The notes below the pieces were generated by a model that was not told the origin of the DNA, ran no database searches, and saw only the letters and a program-made list of their open reading frames with translations. From positions 1 through 50,453 of the forward strand of contig JAFWJS010000048.1 in NCBI GenBank assembly GCA_017511535.1: 50,453 nucleotides of DNA. Direction: 5' to 3'. A program made the translations under genes and the position numbers. The first letter of the stretch is position 1. Each line of letters begins with the position of its first letter. Positions 43,673 through 50,453 of this stretch are shown one piece after another. Source of the DNA: Eubacterium sp. GTDB taxonomy: Bacteria; Bacillota; Clostridia; Peptostreptococcales; Anaerovoracaceae.

Positions 43673-45226
43673 ATGACAATGGGGCCAAACCCGATGGCTT
43701 CAGTTTTGATTGGAGTTATTGTGGCAATCGTTGCGTTCGTGGCCGGATATGTAGTGAGGAAAAGTTCCGCAGAGAAGGCTATCGGCAGCGCAGAGCAGCA
43801 GGCGAAGAACCTGATACTGGACGCAGAGAGTAAATCGGAAACAATAAAAAAAGAGATCGAGATCGAAGCGAAGGAAGAAGCTCACAAGATGAGGAGCGAC
43901 GTCGAGAAAGAGGTCCGCGAGAGGCGCAATGAGGTACAGCGTCAGGAGAAGAGACTTCTTCAGAAAGAGGAATCTGTCGACAGGAAGCTTGAATCGATCG
44001 AAAGGAAAGAAGAGCGTATAATCCAGAAAGAGCACCAGATCGATGAGAAGAGATCTGAGATAGACCAGCTGATCGAAAAACGTGTGGCTGAGCTCGAGAA
44101 GATCTCAGGTTATACGGCGGAGCAGGCGAAGGAGCTTCTGCTCAAGGAGATCGAGAAGGATGTAAGACACGATGCTTCTCAGATGATCAAACAGATCGAA
44201 ACTGAGGCGCATGAAGAAGCTGACAAGAAGGCAAAGGAGATAATCACAGGCGCCATACAGAGATGCGCCGCTGACCATGTATCAGAGACCACACTTTCCG
44301 TCGTGAACCTTCCAAACGATGATATGAAAGGAAGGATCATAGGACGTGAAGGCAGAAATATAAGATCGATCGAGACGATGACAGGAGTAGATCTGATCAT
44401 TGACGATACGCCTGAAGCAGTCATCATTTCAGGATTCGACCCGGTGAGGCGTGAGATCGCAAGGATCGCCCTCGAGAAGCTGATCGTCGACGGACGTATC
44501 CACCCTGCAAAGATCGAGGAAATGGTCGACAAGGCGCGAAAGGAAGTCGCGAGAGTCATCAAAGAAGAGGGAGAGCAGGCCACATTTGAGACAGATATAC
44601 ACAACCTGCATCCTGAGCTGGTGAAGCTTCTCGGAAGGCTCCATTACAGGACATCATACGGACAGAACGTGCTGAAGCATTCCATCGAGGTGTCACATCT
44701 CGCAGGCCTCATGGCAGGAGAGCTGGGACTCGACGTCAAGCTTGCGAAGAGAGCGGGACTCCTGCATGATATCGGAAAGGCTCTGGACCATGAATATGAG
44801 GGGACTCATGTTGATATCGGCATCCAGGTGCTGAAGAAGTACAAGGAATCACAGGCTGTGATCGACGCCATGGCGGCTCATCACGGCGACTATGAAGCCA
44901 AGACGGCAGAGGCGGTGCTCATCGCCGCAGCGGACGCGCTGTCAGCAGCAAGACCGGGCGCGAGACGCGAGACCCTGGACGTATATATCAAGAGACTGGA
45001 GCAGCTTGAGGAGATAGCGAATTCAACAGAAGGCGTTGAGAATTCATATGCTATCCAGGCAGGACGTGAGATCAGGATCATCGTAAATCCGGAGGAAGTT
45101 AAAGACGACGATATGGCTCTTCTCGCAAGAGACGTATCCAAGAGGATCGAAAATGAACTTGATTATCCGGGACAGATCAAGGTCAACGTGGTCCGCGAGA
45201 CCAAGGCTGTCGATTACGCCAAATAA
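43673..45226 (+). CDS. rny: Ribonuclease Y
   Basis: 517 residues. N-terminal membrane helix (about 8-26), long Glu/Lys/Arg coiled coil to about 190, KH domain ([15 protein letters not shown] near 219), HD domain ([12 protein letters not shown] near 363) and C-terminal domain. It is the membrane-bound endonuclease that starts mRNA decay in Firmicutes. GGAGGTG precedes the ATG by 5 nt. Confidence 0.97.
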   Translation: MTMGPNPMASVLIGVIVAIVAFVAGYVVRKSSAEKAIGSAEQQAKNLILDAESKSETIKKEIEIEAKEEAHKMRSDVEKEVRERRNEVQRQEKRLLQKEESVDRKLESIERKEERIIQKEHQIDEKRSEIDQLIEKRVAELEKISGYTAEQAKELLLKEIEKDVRHDASQMIKQIETEAHEEADKKAKEIITGAIQRCAADHVSETTLSVVNLPNDDMKGRIIGREGRNIRSIETMTGVDLIIDDTPEAVIISGFDPVRREIARIALEKLIVDGRIHPAKIEEMVDKARKEVARVIKEEGEQATFETDIHNLHPELVKLLGRLHYRTSYGQNVLKHSIEVSHLAGLMAGELGLDVKLAKRAGLLHDIGKALDHEYEGTHVDIGIQVLKKYKESQAVIDAMAAHHGDYEAKTAEAVLIAAADALSAARPGARRETLDVYIKRLEQLEEIANSTEGVENSYAIQAGREIRIIVNPEEVKDDDMALLARDVSKRIENELDYPGQIKVNVVRETKAVDYAK

Positions 45227-45247
45227 AGTTAAATCTATAGCAGCTGA

Positions 45248-45273
45248 ACTCCCCGGTTCATCCGGGGAGTTTT
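45248..45273 (+). terminator. Terminator-like hairpin after rny, 3' arm doubling as ribosome binding site of the next gene
   Basis: ACTCCCCGG, TTCAT loop, CCGGGGAGT, then TTTT and the next ATG at 45275. The GGGGAG of the 3' arm is the only Shine-Dalgarno-like sequence before that ATG. Confidence 0.7.
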
Positions 45274-45274
45274 A

Positions 45275-46462
45275 ATGAAAGAATTATTTACAGATATGGA
45301 AACAGTTTATCTGGACAACAGTTCAACTACAAGACAGGCAGATGAGGTGACTGAGCTCATCTATGAGATCTCCAGGAATGAGTTCGGGAATCCTTCTTCA
45401 TTGCACAGTATCGGCTTCAGCGCGGAGAAACTCGTTGAAGCCGCCCGTAAGGAATTTGCCGTATCAATAGGCGCCGATCCATCAGAAGTGACTTTCAATT
45501 CAGGAGGTACTGAAGGCGACAATACTGTTCTCCTTGAGGCCGCGCGCGCAAAAAAACACGACGGGAACAGGATCGTTATCTCGGCGGTCGAGCATCCGGC
45601 TGTCATGGAGAGCGCGGCAAAGCTCGCGCATGACGGTTTTGATATAGTCAAAGTCGGGACCGGAAGCGATGGGAAAGTCGACATGGATGAGCTGAGAGAC
45701 GCCGTAAACGACGACACGATACTTGTCTCTGTCATGACGGTGAACAACGAGACCGGCGCCGTAATGCCGGTGCAGGAGATAACAGAGATCGCTCATTCAC
45801 ATGGAGCGCTGATGCATACCGACGCCGTTCAGGCTTACGGGAAAATAGACATGTCAGTATATACATCAAGGATGAAGGGCGAGGGAGTTGATTTCATAAC
45901 CGTGAGCAGCCATAAGATCCACGGGCCTAAAGGCGTTGGGGCACTGTATCAGAAGAAAGGGTCAGAACTGCCGCCTTTCATAGTCGGAGGAGGTCAAGAG
46001 AAGAACCGCAGGTCGGGTACGGAAAATGTACCCGGGATCGCGGGTTTCGGCAAGGCCTGCAGCCTTGCGGCCTCATGCAGAGATGAATCGTATAACAGGG
46101 TCTCTGAAGCAAGGGACTATCTTCTCGCCGGGATCAGAGACAGAATCCCTGACGTGCTCGTCAACAGTCCGGAAGACGGACTCCCGTATGTCCTGAATGT
46201 TTCGTTCCTCGGGACAAGAGGCGAAGTCATACTGCATACTCTCGAGCAGGACGGTATATTCGTATCGACAGGTTCGGCGTGCTCGTCCAACAAAAAAGGC
46301 TTGAGCTACGTGCTCTCTGAGCTTGGAAGAGCCCCGAAGGAAATAGAGGCGGCGATAAGGTTCAGCTTCTGCAGATACAATACTGTAGATGAAATGGACT
46401 ACGTACTGGACAAAGTGGAGAACGCGGTGAAGAACTTCCGGAGACTGGGCAGTTTCAGATAA
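45275..46462 (+). CDS. Cysteine desulfurase (NifS/IscS-like, partner of ThiI)
   Basis: 395 residues from ATG 45275; the ATG at 45296 would give the more usual METVYLDNSSTTR start but has no site. PLP lysine in SSHKIHGPKGVG (about 213). Catalytic cysteine in STGSACSSNKKG (about 334), with the long flexible loop of NifS-type enzymes. It removes sulfur from cysteine as a persulfide. ThiI begins 10 bp downstream, as in the NifZ-ThiI pair of Bacillus, which makes 4-thiouridine in tRNA; a role in general Fe-S assembly is less likely. Confidence 0.9.
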   Translation: MKELFTDMETVYLDNSSTTRQADEVTELIYEISRNEFGNPSSLHSIGFSAEKLVEAARKEFAVSIGADPSEVTFNSGGTEGDNTVLLEAARAKKHDGNRIVISAVEHPAVMESAAKLAHDGFDIVKVGTGSDGKVDMDELRDAVNDDTILVSVMTVNNETGAVMPVQEITEIAHSHGALMHTDAVQAYGKIDMSVYTSRMKGEGVDFITVSSHKIHGPKGVGALYQKKGSELPPFIVGGGQEKNRRSGTENVPGIAGFGKACSLAASCRDESYNRVSEARDYLLAGIRDRIPDVLVNSPEDGLPYVLNVSFLGTRGEVILHTLEQDGIFVSTGSACSSNKKGLSYVLSELGRAPKEIEAAIRFSFCRYNTVDEMDYVLDKVENAVKNFRRLGSFR

Positions 46463-46471
46463 GGAGCGGTA

Positions 46472-47698
46472 ATGAACGAAAAGAATATTTACATAGTAAG
46501 GTGCGGCGAAGTCGCTCTGAAAGGCATGAACAAGCCGTATTTCGAAAAGAAGCTGGCTGACCGCGTCAGGAACAGCCTGGCTGATCTCGGGCTTGCCGGA
46601 TCAAGGACTCCGAAAGACGAAGACGGGCAGAAAAAGGGCGTGGAGGTAAAGCGTCATCAGGGTCTGATCTATGTGAGGAGCCCTAAGGATATACCTGAGG
46701 ACGAGATCATAAGAAGAGTATCGAAAGTTTTCGGAGTAGCGTCTGTGAGCCCTGCGGTGGAAGCGGAAAGCGACCTGGATATGATCGGCGAAGAAGCCGT
46801 GAAGTTCATGAACGGCCTGATCGAGAAGAAGGGCATAAAGACATTCAAGGTATACGCCAAGCGCGCCGATAAGAATTTCCCGGTGGAGTCTCCGGATATC
46901 GCGAGGATAATAGGAGCCAAGGTACTGATCGGGTGTAAAGTCCTGAAAGTCGACGTCCATGACCCTGACTGTAAGCTTTTTGTGGACCTGAGAGAAGACG
47001 AGACATATATCTATGACCAGAAGATAGACGGTATGGGAGGACTTCCTCTCGGGACTAACGGTAAAGGACTCGTCCTGTTCTCAGGCGGGATCGACAGCCC
47101 GGTCGCCGCATGGATGATGGCAAAGAGAGGCATGGTGATAGAGGCTATGCATTTCCATTCATATCCTTACACGAGCGACAGAGCGAAGGAGAAAGTCGAG
47201 AGGCTCTGCGGTATCGTGGCCTCGTACGCCGGAAGGGTCAAAATGCATATCGTGAATCTTCTTCCGGTTCAGGAAGAGATCGTTAAGAACTGCCCTGAAG
47301 AGGAGACGACGATACTCGTAAGGCGGTTCATGATGCGCATAGCGGAGAAGATCGCGGTCAGGAATAAATGCATGATGCTGATCACGGGGGAGGATCTCGG
47401 GCAGGTGGCGAGCCAGACCGCGGAAGCGCTTGTGGTCACAGACGCGTGTGTGTCCATGCCTGTCCTTCGTCCGCTTATCGGAATGGACAAGATAGAGATA
47501 ATGGACAAGGCGAAGGAGATCGGCACATATGAGACTTCCATAGAGCCATATGAAGACTGCTGCACGGTATTCCTTCCAAAGCATCCTACGACAAAGCCGA
47601 GGCTTGACAGGATAGAAGAGTCGGAATCCAGGCTGGATGTGGAGAAACTCGTGGCTGACGCTGTGGCTTCAGAAGAGATCGTGGAAATAGAGCCGTAG
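46472..47698 (+). CDS. thiI: tRNA sulfurtransferase ThiI
   Basis: 408 residues. N-terminal ferredoxin-like and THUMP domains (about 1-175), then the PP-loop pyrophosphatase with LFSGGIDSPVAAWMM near 204. No C-terminal rhodanese domain, as usual in Firmicutes. It adenylates U8 of tRNA and, with sulfur from the upstream cysteine desulfurase, forms 4-thiouridine; it can also serve thiamine synthesis. AAGGAGCGG precedes the ATG. Confidence 0.96.
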   Translation: MNEKNIYIVRCGEVALKGMNKPYFEKKLADRVRNSLADLGLAGSRTPKDEDGQKKGVEVKRHQGLIYVRSPKDIPEDEIIRRVSKVFGVASVSPAVEAESDLDMIGEEAVKFMNGLIEKKGIKTFKVYAKRADKNFPVESPDIARIIGAKVLIGCKVLKVDVHDPDCKLFVDLREDETYIYDQKIDGMGGLPLGTNGKGLVLFSGGIDSPVAAWMMAKRGMVIEAMHFHSYPYTSDRAKEKVERLCGIVASYAGRVKMHIVNLLPVQEEIVKNCPEEETTILVRRFMMRIAEKIAVRNKCMMLITGEDLGQVASQTAEALVVTDACVSMPVLRPLIGMDKIEIMDKAKEIGTYETSIEPYEDCCTVFLPKHPTTKPRLDRIEESESRLDVEKLVADAVASEEIVEIEP

Positions 47699-47779
47699 AA
47701 TTAATAATGTATTAATGATAGCGGTTTATCATAGTTATACAAAACAGGCATCGGATGATAATTGTAAAGAGGGATTTGT

Positions 47780-48949
47780 ATGATTATGGTAAAAAGTGCA
47801 GCATCAGCTCGTTTATCCGCTGTTATCTTCTTTACTGTACTATGTTTACTCCTTTTTTCAGCGCAGTATTCGTATGGCGATACGAGCGGAACAGACGGAT
47901 CTGTTAAATGGACTTATACAGAAGATACGCAGCTGCTTGTGATAGATCCGGCAGATCCTGAGAGATCTGTTTTCATGGATTATTACGATGGAGAAGGCAG
48001 TGCGGATACCCCGTGGCTGAATGATAACATCAAGAGAGAAGATATCAAATGTATCAGGGTCGGCGAAGGTATAACAGGGCTTGGCCGCTGTACATTTTAT
48101 GGCTACAGTAATCTGGAGGAAGTTTTTCTGGCAGATACTGTTAAAACGCTGAATAAATCATCATTGGGCGGTGATCCGAAACTGAAGCTGGTTCATCTTA
48201 ATAAAGATGCCTTTCTGGAGTATGATAACGGATATTATACCGGGGAAGAGCCGGCTGATGTGTTTGAAGGCTGTGATCCATGGCTGCTGGAAGTAGATGC
48301 TCCGCTGGATTGTGAAGTCGCGGATTTCTGCAACAGACGAGGATACAGGCTTCTCGGGCAGAAGATCTCCCTGAGAGGCGCGGCAGTCAGGTATATTGAC
48401 ATTGATAAAAGCTACCCGTTCACAAAACAGCATTTTAGAGGAGTCGGGTCGTTCATTGCCGTCCGGAAATATACAGGAAGAGAATTGAAGCCGGTTCCGG
48501 TCCTGTATATGCATGACAGGAAACTCGAGAAAGGAAAGGACTTCACCGTAGAGTACCGCCGCAATATCAAAAGCGGAACGGCGAGATGCAGAATTGAAGG
48601 TAAAGGTGACTATTACCATTACATGTGGGTCGACTTTATCATTTATCCAAAAGGCACCAGCATAAAAAAAGTTAAGTCGGATTCTAAAGGAGCGGCCGGA
48701 ATTTCCTGGCTCAGGCAGTCCGGAAAAATGAAAACTTCACGGATCAGCGGATATGAGATCCAATACTGGGAAAAGGGAAAGAAAAACAAGCAGTATAAAA
48801 CTGTGAAAGGCTATAAAAAGGTTTCTGCAACGATAAAGACCATGAGATCCGGGAAGACTTACTGCTTCAGGGTGAGAACTTATATGAACCAGTTCGGGCG
48901 CCGCTATTACTCTTCCTGGTCGCCCGGAAAGAATGTCAAAGTGAAATAA
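47780..48949 (+). CDS. Secreted leucine-rich-repeat protein with Ig-like and fibronectin-like modules
   Basis: 389 residues. Signal peptide ends near QYSYGD. Residues about 35-185 resemble short BspA-type leucine-rich repeats (IKCIRVGEGITGLGRCTFYGYSNLEEVFLADTV). An Ig-like module follows (YTGRELKPVPVLY ... NIKSGTARCRIEGKGDYY) that matches the module in the GH25 protein, then a fibronectin type III-like end (ISGYEIQYWEKG ... RVRTYMNQFGRRYYSSWS). It has no sorting signal. AAAGAGGG precedes the ATG by about 6 nt. Its role is unknown; an adhesin or host-interaction protein is plausible. Confidence 0.75.
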   Translation: MIMVKSAASARLSAVIFFTVLCLLLFSAQYSYGDTSGTDGSVKWTYTEDTQLLVIDPADPERSVFMDYYDGEGSADTPWLNDNIKREDIKCIRVGEGITGLGRCTFYGYSNLEEVFLADTVKTLNKSSLGGDPKLKLVHLNKDAFLEYDNGYYTGEEPADVFEGCDPWLLEVDAPLDCEVADFCNRRGYRLLGQKISLRGAAVRYIDIDKSYPFTKQHFRGVGSFIAVRKYTGRELKPVPVLYMHDRKLEKGKDFTVEYRRNIKSGTARCRIEGKGDYYHYMWVDFIIYPKGTSIKKVKSDSKGAAGISWLRQSGKMKTSRISGYEIQYWEKGKKNKQYKTVKGYKKVSATIKTMRSGKTYCFRVRTYMNQFGRRYYSSWSPGKNVKVK

Positions 48950-48950
48950 T

Positions 48951-48979
48951 GTGTTTTCGGGGACGGTTCCGAAAAGCAC
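48951..48979 (+). other. Hairpin just after the LRR gene
   Basis: GTGTTTTCGG and CCGAAAAGCAC pair with one bulge around an 8-nt loop, directly after the stop. No T-run; may protect the transcript end. Confidence 0.5.
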
Positions 48980-48986
48980 ACTTTCT

Positions 48987-49023
48987 GCCACAGGAGACGG
49001 AGAAGCGTTTTCTGTGGCTTTTT
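48987..49023 (+). terminator. Terminator of the LRR gene
   Basis: GCCACAGGAGACG and CGTTTTCTGTGGC pair over 13 bp with two G-U pairs, around a 6-nt loop, then TTTTT. It is part of the 320-bp gene-free stretch 48950-49269. Confidence 0.88.
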
Positions 49024-49046
49024 AATGGTTTTACGTATGTAAATAC

Positions 49047-49075
49047 TTGCAAAATCAACGTGAAAGTGTTTTAAT
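49047..49075 (+). promoter_or_regulatory. Candidate promoter of the butyryl-CoA dehydrogenase operon
   Basis: TTGCAA, 17 nt, TTTAAT. A transcript from here would carry a leader of about 190 nt including the structured element. Confidence 0.45.
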
Positions 49076-49125
49076 TTTTATAGTGCATACTTGTAACATT
49101 TTTGTGCAGGCAGGCACTTGATTCA

Positions 49126-49238
49126 AGCGGTTAATCATCTCTCGCGGTGCTCACCAAAGGCTGCCAGCCGGGCGTCGCCAGGAGACTGACATGTGCGCCC
49201 CGGGAATGACCGGCAGCGCCGGCAGGTGATGCGCCGCT
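49126..49238 (+). ncRNA. GC-rich structured RNA element before the butyryl-CoA dehydrogenase gene
   Basis: About 113 nt, far more GC-rich than the flanks. The outer stem pairs AGCGGTTAATCA (49126-49137) with TGATGCGCCGCT (49227-49238), 10 of 12 positions. Inside, GCTGCC (49160-49165) can pair with GGCAGC (49212-49217). CCGGGCG (49168-49174) can pair with CGCCCCGG (49196-49203, one bulge), enclosing CAG-GAGA-CTG (49179-49188) with a GNRA loop. CCGGCAG occurs twice (49210-49216 and 49219-49225), giving alternative pairings. The GTGC/GCAC stem at 49104-49117 and the CTTG/CAAG stem at 49117-49127 may belong to the same RNA, so the full element could start near 49080. The gene's ribosome binding site (AAGGAGG, 49256-49262) follows 17 nt later. 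I cannot assign a family; the raiA-type Clostridial RNA is the first one to test. Whether it regulates the gene is unknown. Confidence 0.55.
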
Positions 49239-49269
49239 AAGACCGTATTATATTTAAGGAGGCAATTAC

Positions 49270-50409
49270 ATGGACTTCAAACTTTCGAAGGAACAAGAAT
49301 TCGTAAGGAAGATGGTAAGAGAGTTTGCCGAAACCGAAGTTGAGCCTATCGCTGCTGACATCGACAAGGAACACAGATTTCCTGAAGAGACAGTAAAGAA
49401 GATGGCTCGCTACGGAATGATGGGGATCCCGTTCCCGACAGCTCTTGGCGGAGCAGGCGGAGATGAGCTTTCATACGCCATCACAGTAGAAGAGCTTGCC
49501 AAGTGCTGTGCTTCAACAGCTGTAATCGTTTCAGCTCACACTTCACTTTGCTGCTGGCCTATCTACAAGTACGGAACCAAAGAGCAGAAGGAGAAATACC
49601 TGCCTGATCTTCTTTCCGGAAAGAAGCTGGGAGCTTTCGGACTGACTGAGCCGGGCGCAGGAACAGACGCTGCCGGACAGCAGACAAGAGCGGTCCTGGA
49701 CGGTGACGAGTGGGTCATCAACGGATCCAAGGTATTCATTACAAACGGTGGATATGCAGACACATTCGTAGTAATGGCAATGACAGACAAGTCACTCGGA
49801 AACCACGGTATCTCATCATTCATCCTTGAGAAGGGTGACGAGGGCTTCACGATCGGTAAGACTGAGGACAAGATGGGTATCCACGGTTCTTCAACAACAG
49901 AGCTTATCTTCCAGAACGTCAGGATCCCTAAGGACAGACTTCTCGGACAGGTAGGTAAAGGATTCAAGGTAGCTATGTCCACACTGGACGGCGGCCGTAT
50001 CGGTATCGCTTCACAGGCACTCGGCATCGCTGAGGGCGCTTACAACAAGACTGTTGAGTACATGAAGCAGAGAAAACAGTTCGGACGTAAGCTTTCACAG
50101 TTCGAGGGACTCCAGTTCTACATCGCTGACATGGCGACAAGGATCCATGCGGCACAGAACCTCGTATATGAAGCAGCAAGCAAGGTAGACGCAGGCGAGC
50201 CTTACGGTGAAGCTGCTGCCATGGCTAAGCTGTATGCTGCAGAGACAGCAATGTATGTAACGACCAAGGCTGTACAGCTCCACGGTGGTTACGGTTACAC
50301 AGCTGATTATCCGGTAGAGAGAATGATGAGAGATGCCAAGATCACAGAGATCTATGAAGGTACCTCAGAAGTTCAGAAGATGGTCATCGCGGCCAACGAA
50401 CTGCGCTAA
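49270..50409 (+). CDS. Acyl-CoA dehydrogenase, probably butyryl-CoA dehydrogenase
   Basis: 379 residues, the family's length. FAD-binding blocks FGLTEPGAGTDAAG and WVINGSKVFITNGG, middle domain, and the C-terminal helical domain with QLHGGYGYT. The catalytic base is Glu363 in IYEGTSEVQ, the position typical of short-chain (butyryl-CoA) enzymes. AAGGAGG precedes the ATG by 7 nt. etfB begins 16 bp after the stop, which suggests a complex of Bcd with EtfAB that bifurcates electrons from NADH to crotonyl-CoA and ferredoxin in clostridial butyrate metabolism. Confidence 0.9.
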   Translation: MDFKLSKEQEFVRKMVREFAETEVEPIAADIDKEHRFPEETVKKMARYGMMGIPFPTALGGAGGDELSYAITVEELAKCCASTAVIVSAHTSLCCWPIYKYGTKEQKEKYLPDLLSGKKLGAFGLTEPGAGTDAAGQQTRAVLDGDEWVINGSKVFITNGGYADTFVVMAMTDKSLGNHGISSFILEKGDEGFTIGKTEDKMGIHGSSTTELIFQNVRIPKDRLLGQVGKGFKVAMSTLDGGRIGIASQALGIAEGAYNKTVEYMKQRKQFGRKLSQFEGLQFYIADMATRIHAAQNLVYEAASKVDAGEPYGEAAAMAKLYAAETAMYVTTKAVQLHGGYGYTADYPVERMMRDAKITEIYEGTSEVQKMVIAANELR

Positions 50410-50425
50410 GTCAAAGGAGGATAAT

Positions 50426-50453
50426 ATGGCATTTAAAATTGTAGTATGTGCAA
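50426..50453 (+). CDS. etfB: Start of electron transfer flavoprotein beta subunit, truncated by window edge
   Basis: Only 9 codons are present (MAFKIVVCA). The KIVVC start fits EtfB, and AAAGGAGG lies 5 nt upstream. Position directly after the acyl-CoA dehydrogenase supports it. Confidence 0.7.

Noticed and set aside
43606..43833. 75-codon frame overlapping the start of rny as a real gene
   Set aside because: The part past 43673 overlaps rny in another frame and looks like noise; only its start is kept as a leader observation.
49126..49238. SRP RNA or cobalamin riboswitch
   Set aside because: The GCCAGGAGAC stretch is reminiscent of the B12 box, but the other core motifs are missing or in the wrong order; the SRP GGAAG-tetraloop region is absent.
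1..50453. tRNA, rRNA, CRISPR, insertion sequences, prophage
   Set aside because: None was seen by reading; a tRNA scan was not possible.

Overview
The window reads as chromosomal DNA of a low-to-mid GC Gram-positive anaerobe, most likely a member of the Clostridia. The signs are the lepA-hemW...hrcA-grpE-dnaK-dnaJ order, the CIRCE element, infC-rpmI-rplT with an AUU-start infC, RNase Y, a LexA box of the Bacillus type, a NifS-ThiI pair, and a butyryl-CoA dehydrogenase followed by the start of etfB. No rRNA, tRNA, CRISPR array, transposase, integrase or phage gene was seen. Genus and species cannot be fixed from what I can see.

Layout. 1-2112: end of lepA and hemW. 2381-18598: a five-gene operon of secreted proteins. 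It is led by a 4,357-residue modular surface protein (Cna-B-type and Spy0128-type isopeptide domains, a BspA-like leucine-rich block, InlB-type repeats, a glycine-rich domain of the ALK/LTK type). Two TasA/camelysin-like proteins and two membrane-anchored proteins follow. 18675-19043: small membrane protein. 19176-24893: CIRCE-hrcA-grpE-dnaK-dnaJ and tcdA. 25000-26934 (minus): secreted GH25 muramidase. 27198-29947: argH-fumC. 30020-33959 (minus): UPF0210 and ACT-domain pair, uracil permease, lexA. 34092-35475: infC-rpmI-rplT with leader. 35535-36767 (minus): lipase-like protein. 36914-38901: coaBC and an orphan hisA. 39078-40517: membrane-anchored trigger-factor-like foldase. 40792-41944: nrdR, cmk. 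42111-45226: radC, a MinD-like ATPase, RNase Y. 45275-47698: nifS-like, thiI. 47780-48949: secreted LRR protein. 49047-50453: a GC-rich structured leader, butyryl-CoA dehydrogenase and the first codons of etfB.

The surface operon is the most unusual part. It sits between hemW and hrcA, which are direct neighbours in many Firmicutes. The giant protein has no visible cell-wall sorting signal. Two whole multi-domain cassettes appear to be inserted into loops of Cna-B-like domains. The operon carries SipW-type signal peptides and TasA-like subunits, but neither a SipW peptidase nor a sortase is in the window. A surface fibre or matrix with a giant adhesin is a reasonable inference, not a demonstrated function.

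The second point of interest is the roughly 110-nt GC-rich RNA-like element just before the butyryl-CoA dehydrogenase gene. Its long-range closing stem and internal helices suggest a cis-acting or free-standing structured RNA that I cannot identify with certainty. Smaller regulatory observations are a terminator about 10 nt after the uracil permease promoter, three consecutive palindromes before nrdR, and hairpins that cover ribosome binding sites before rny and the cysteine desulfurase gene.
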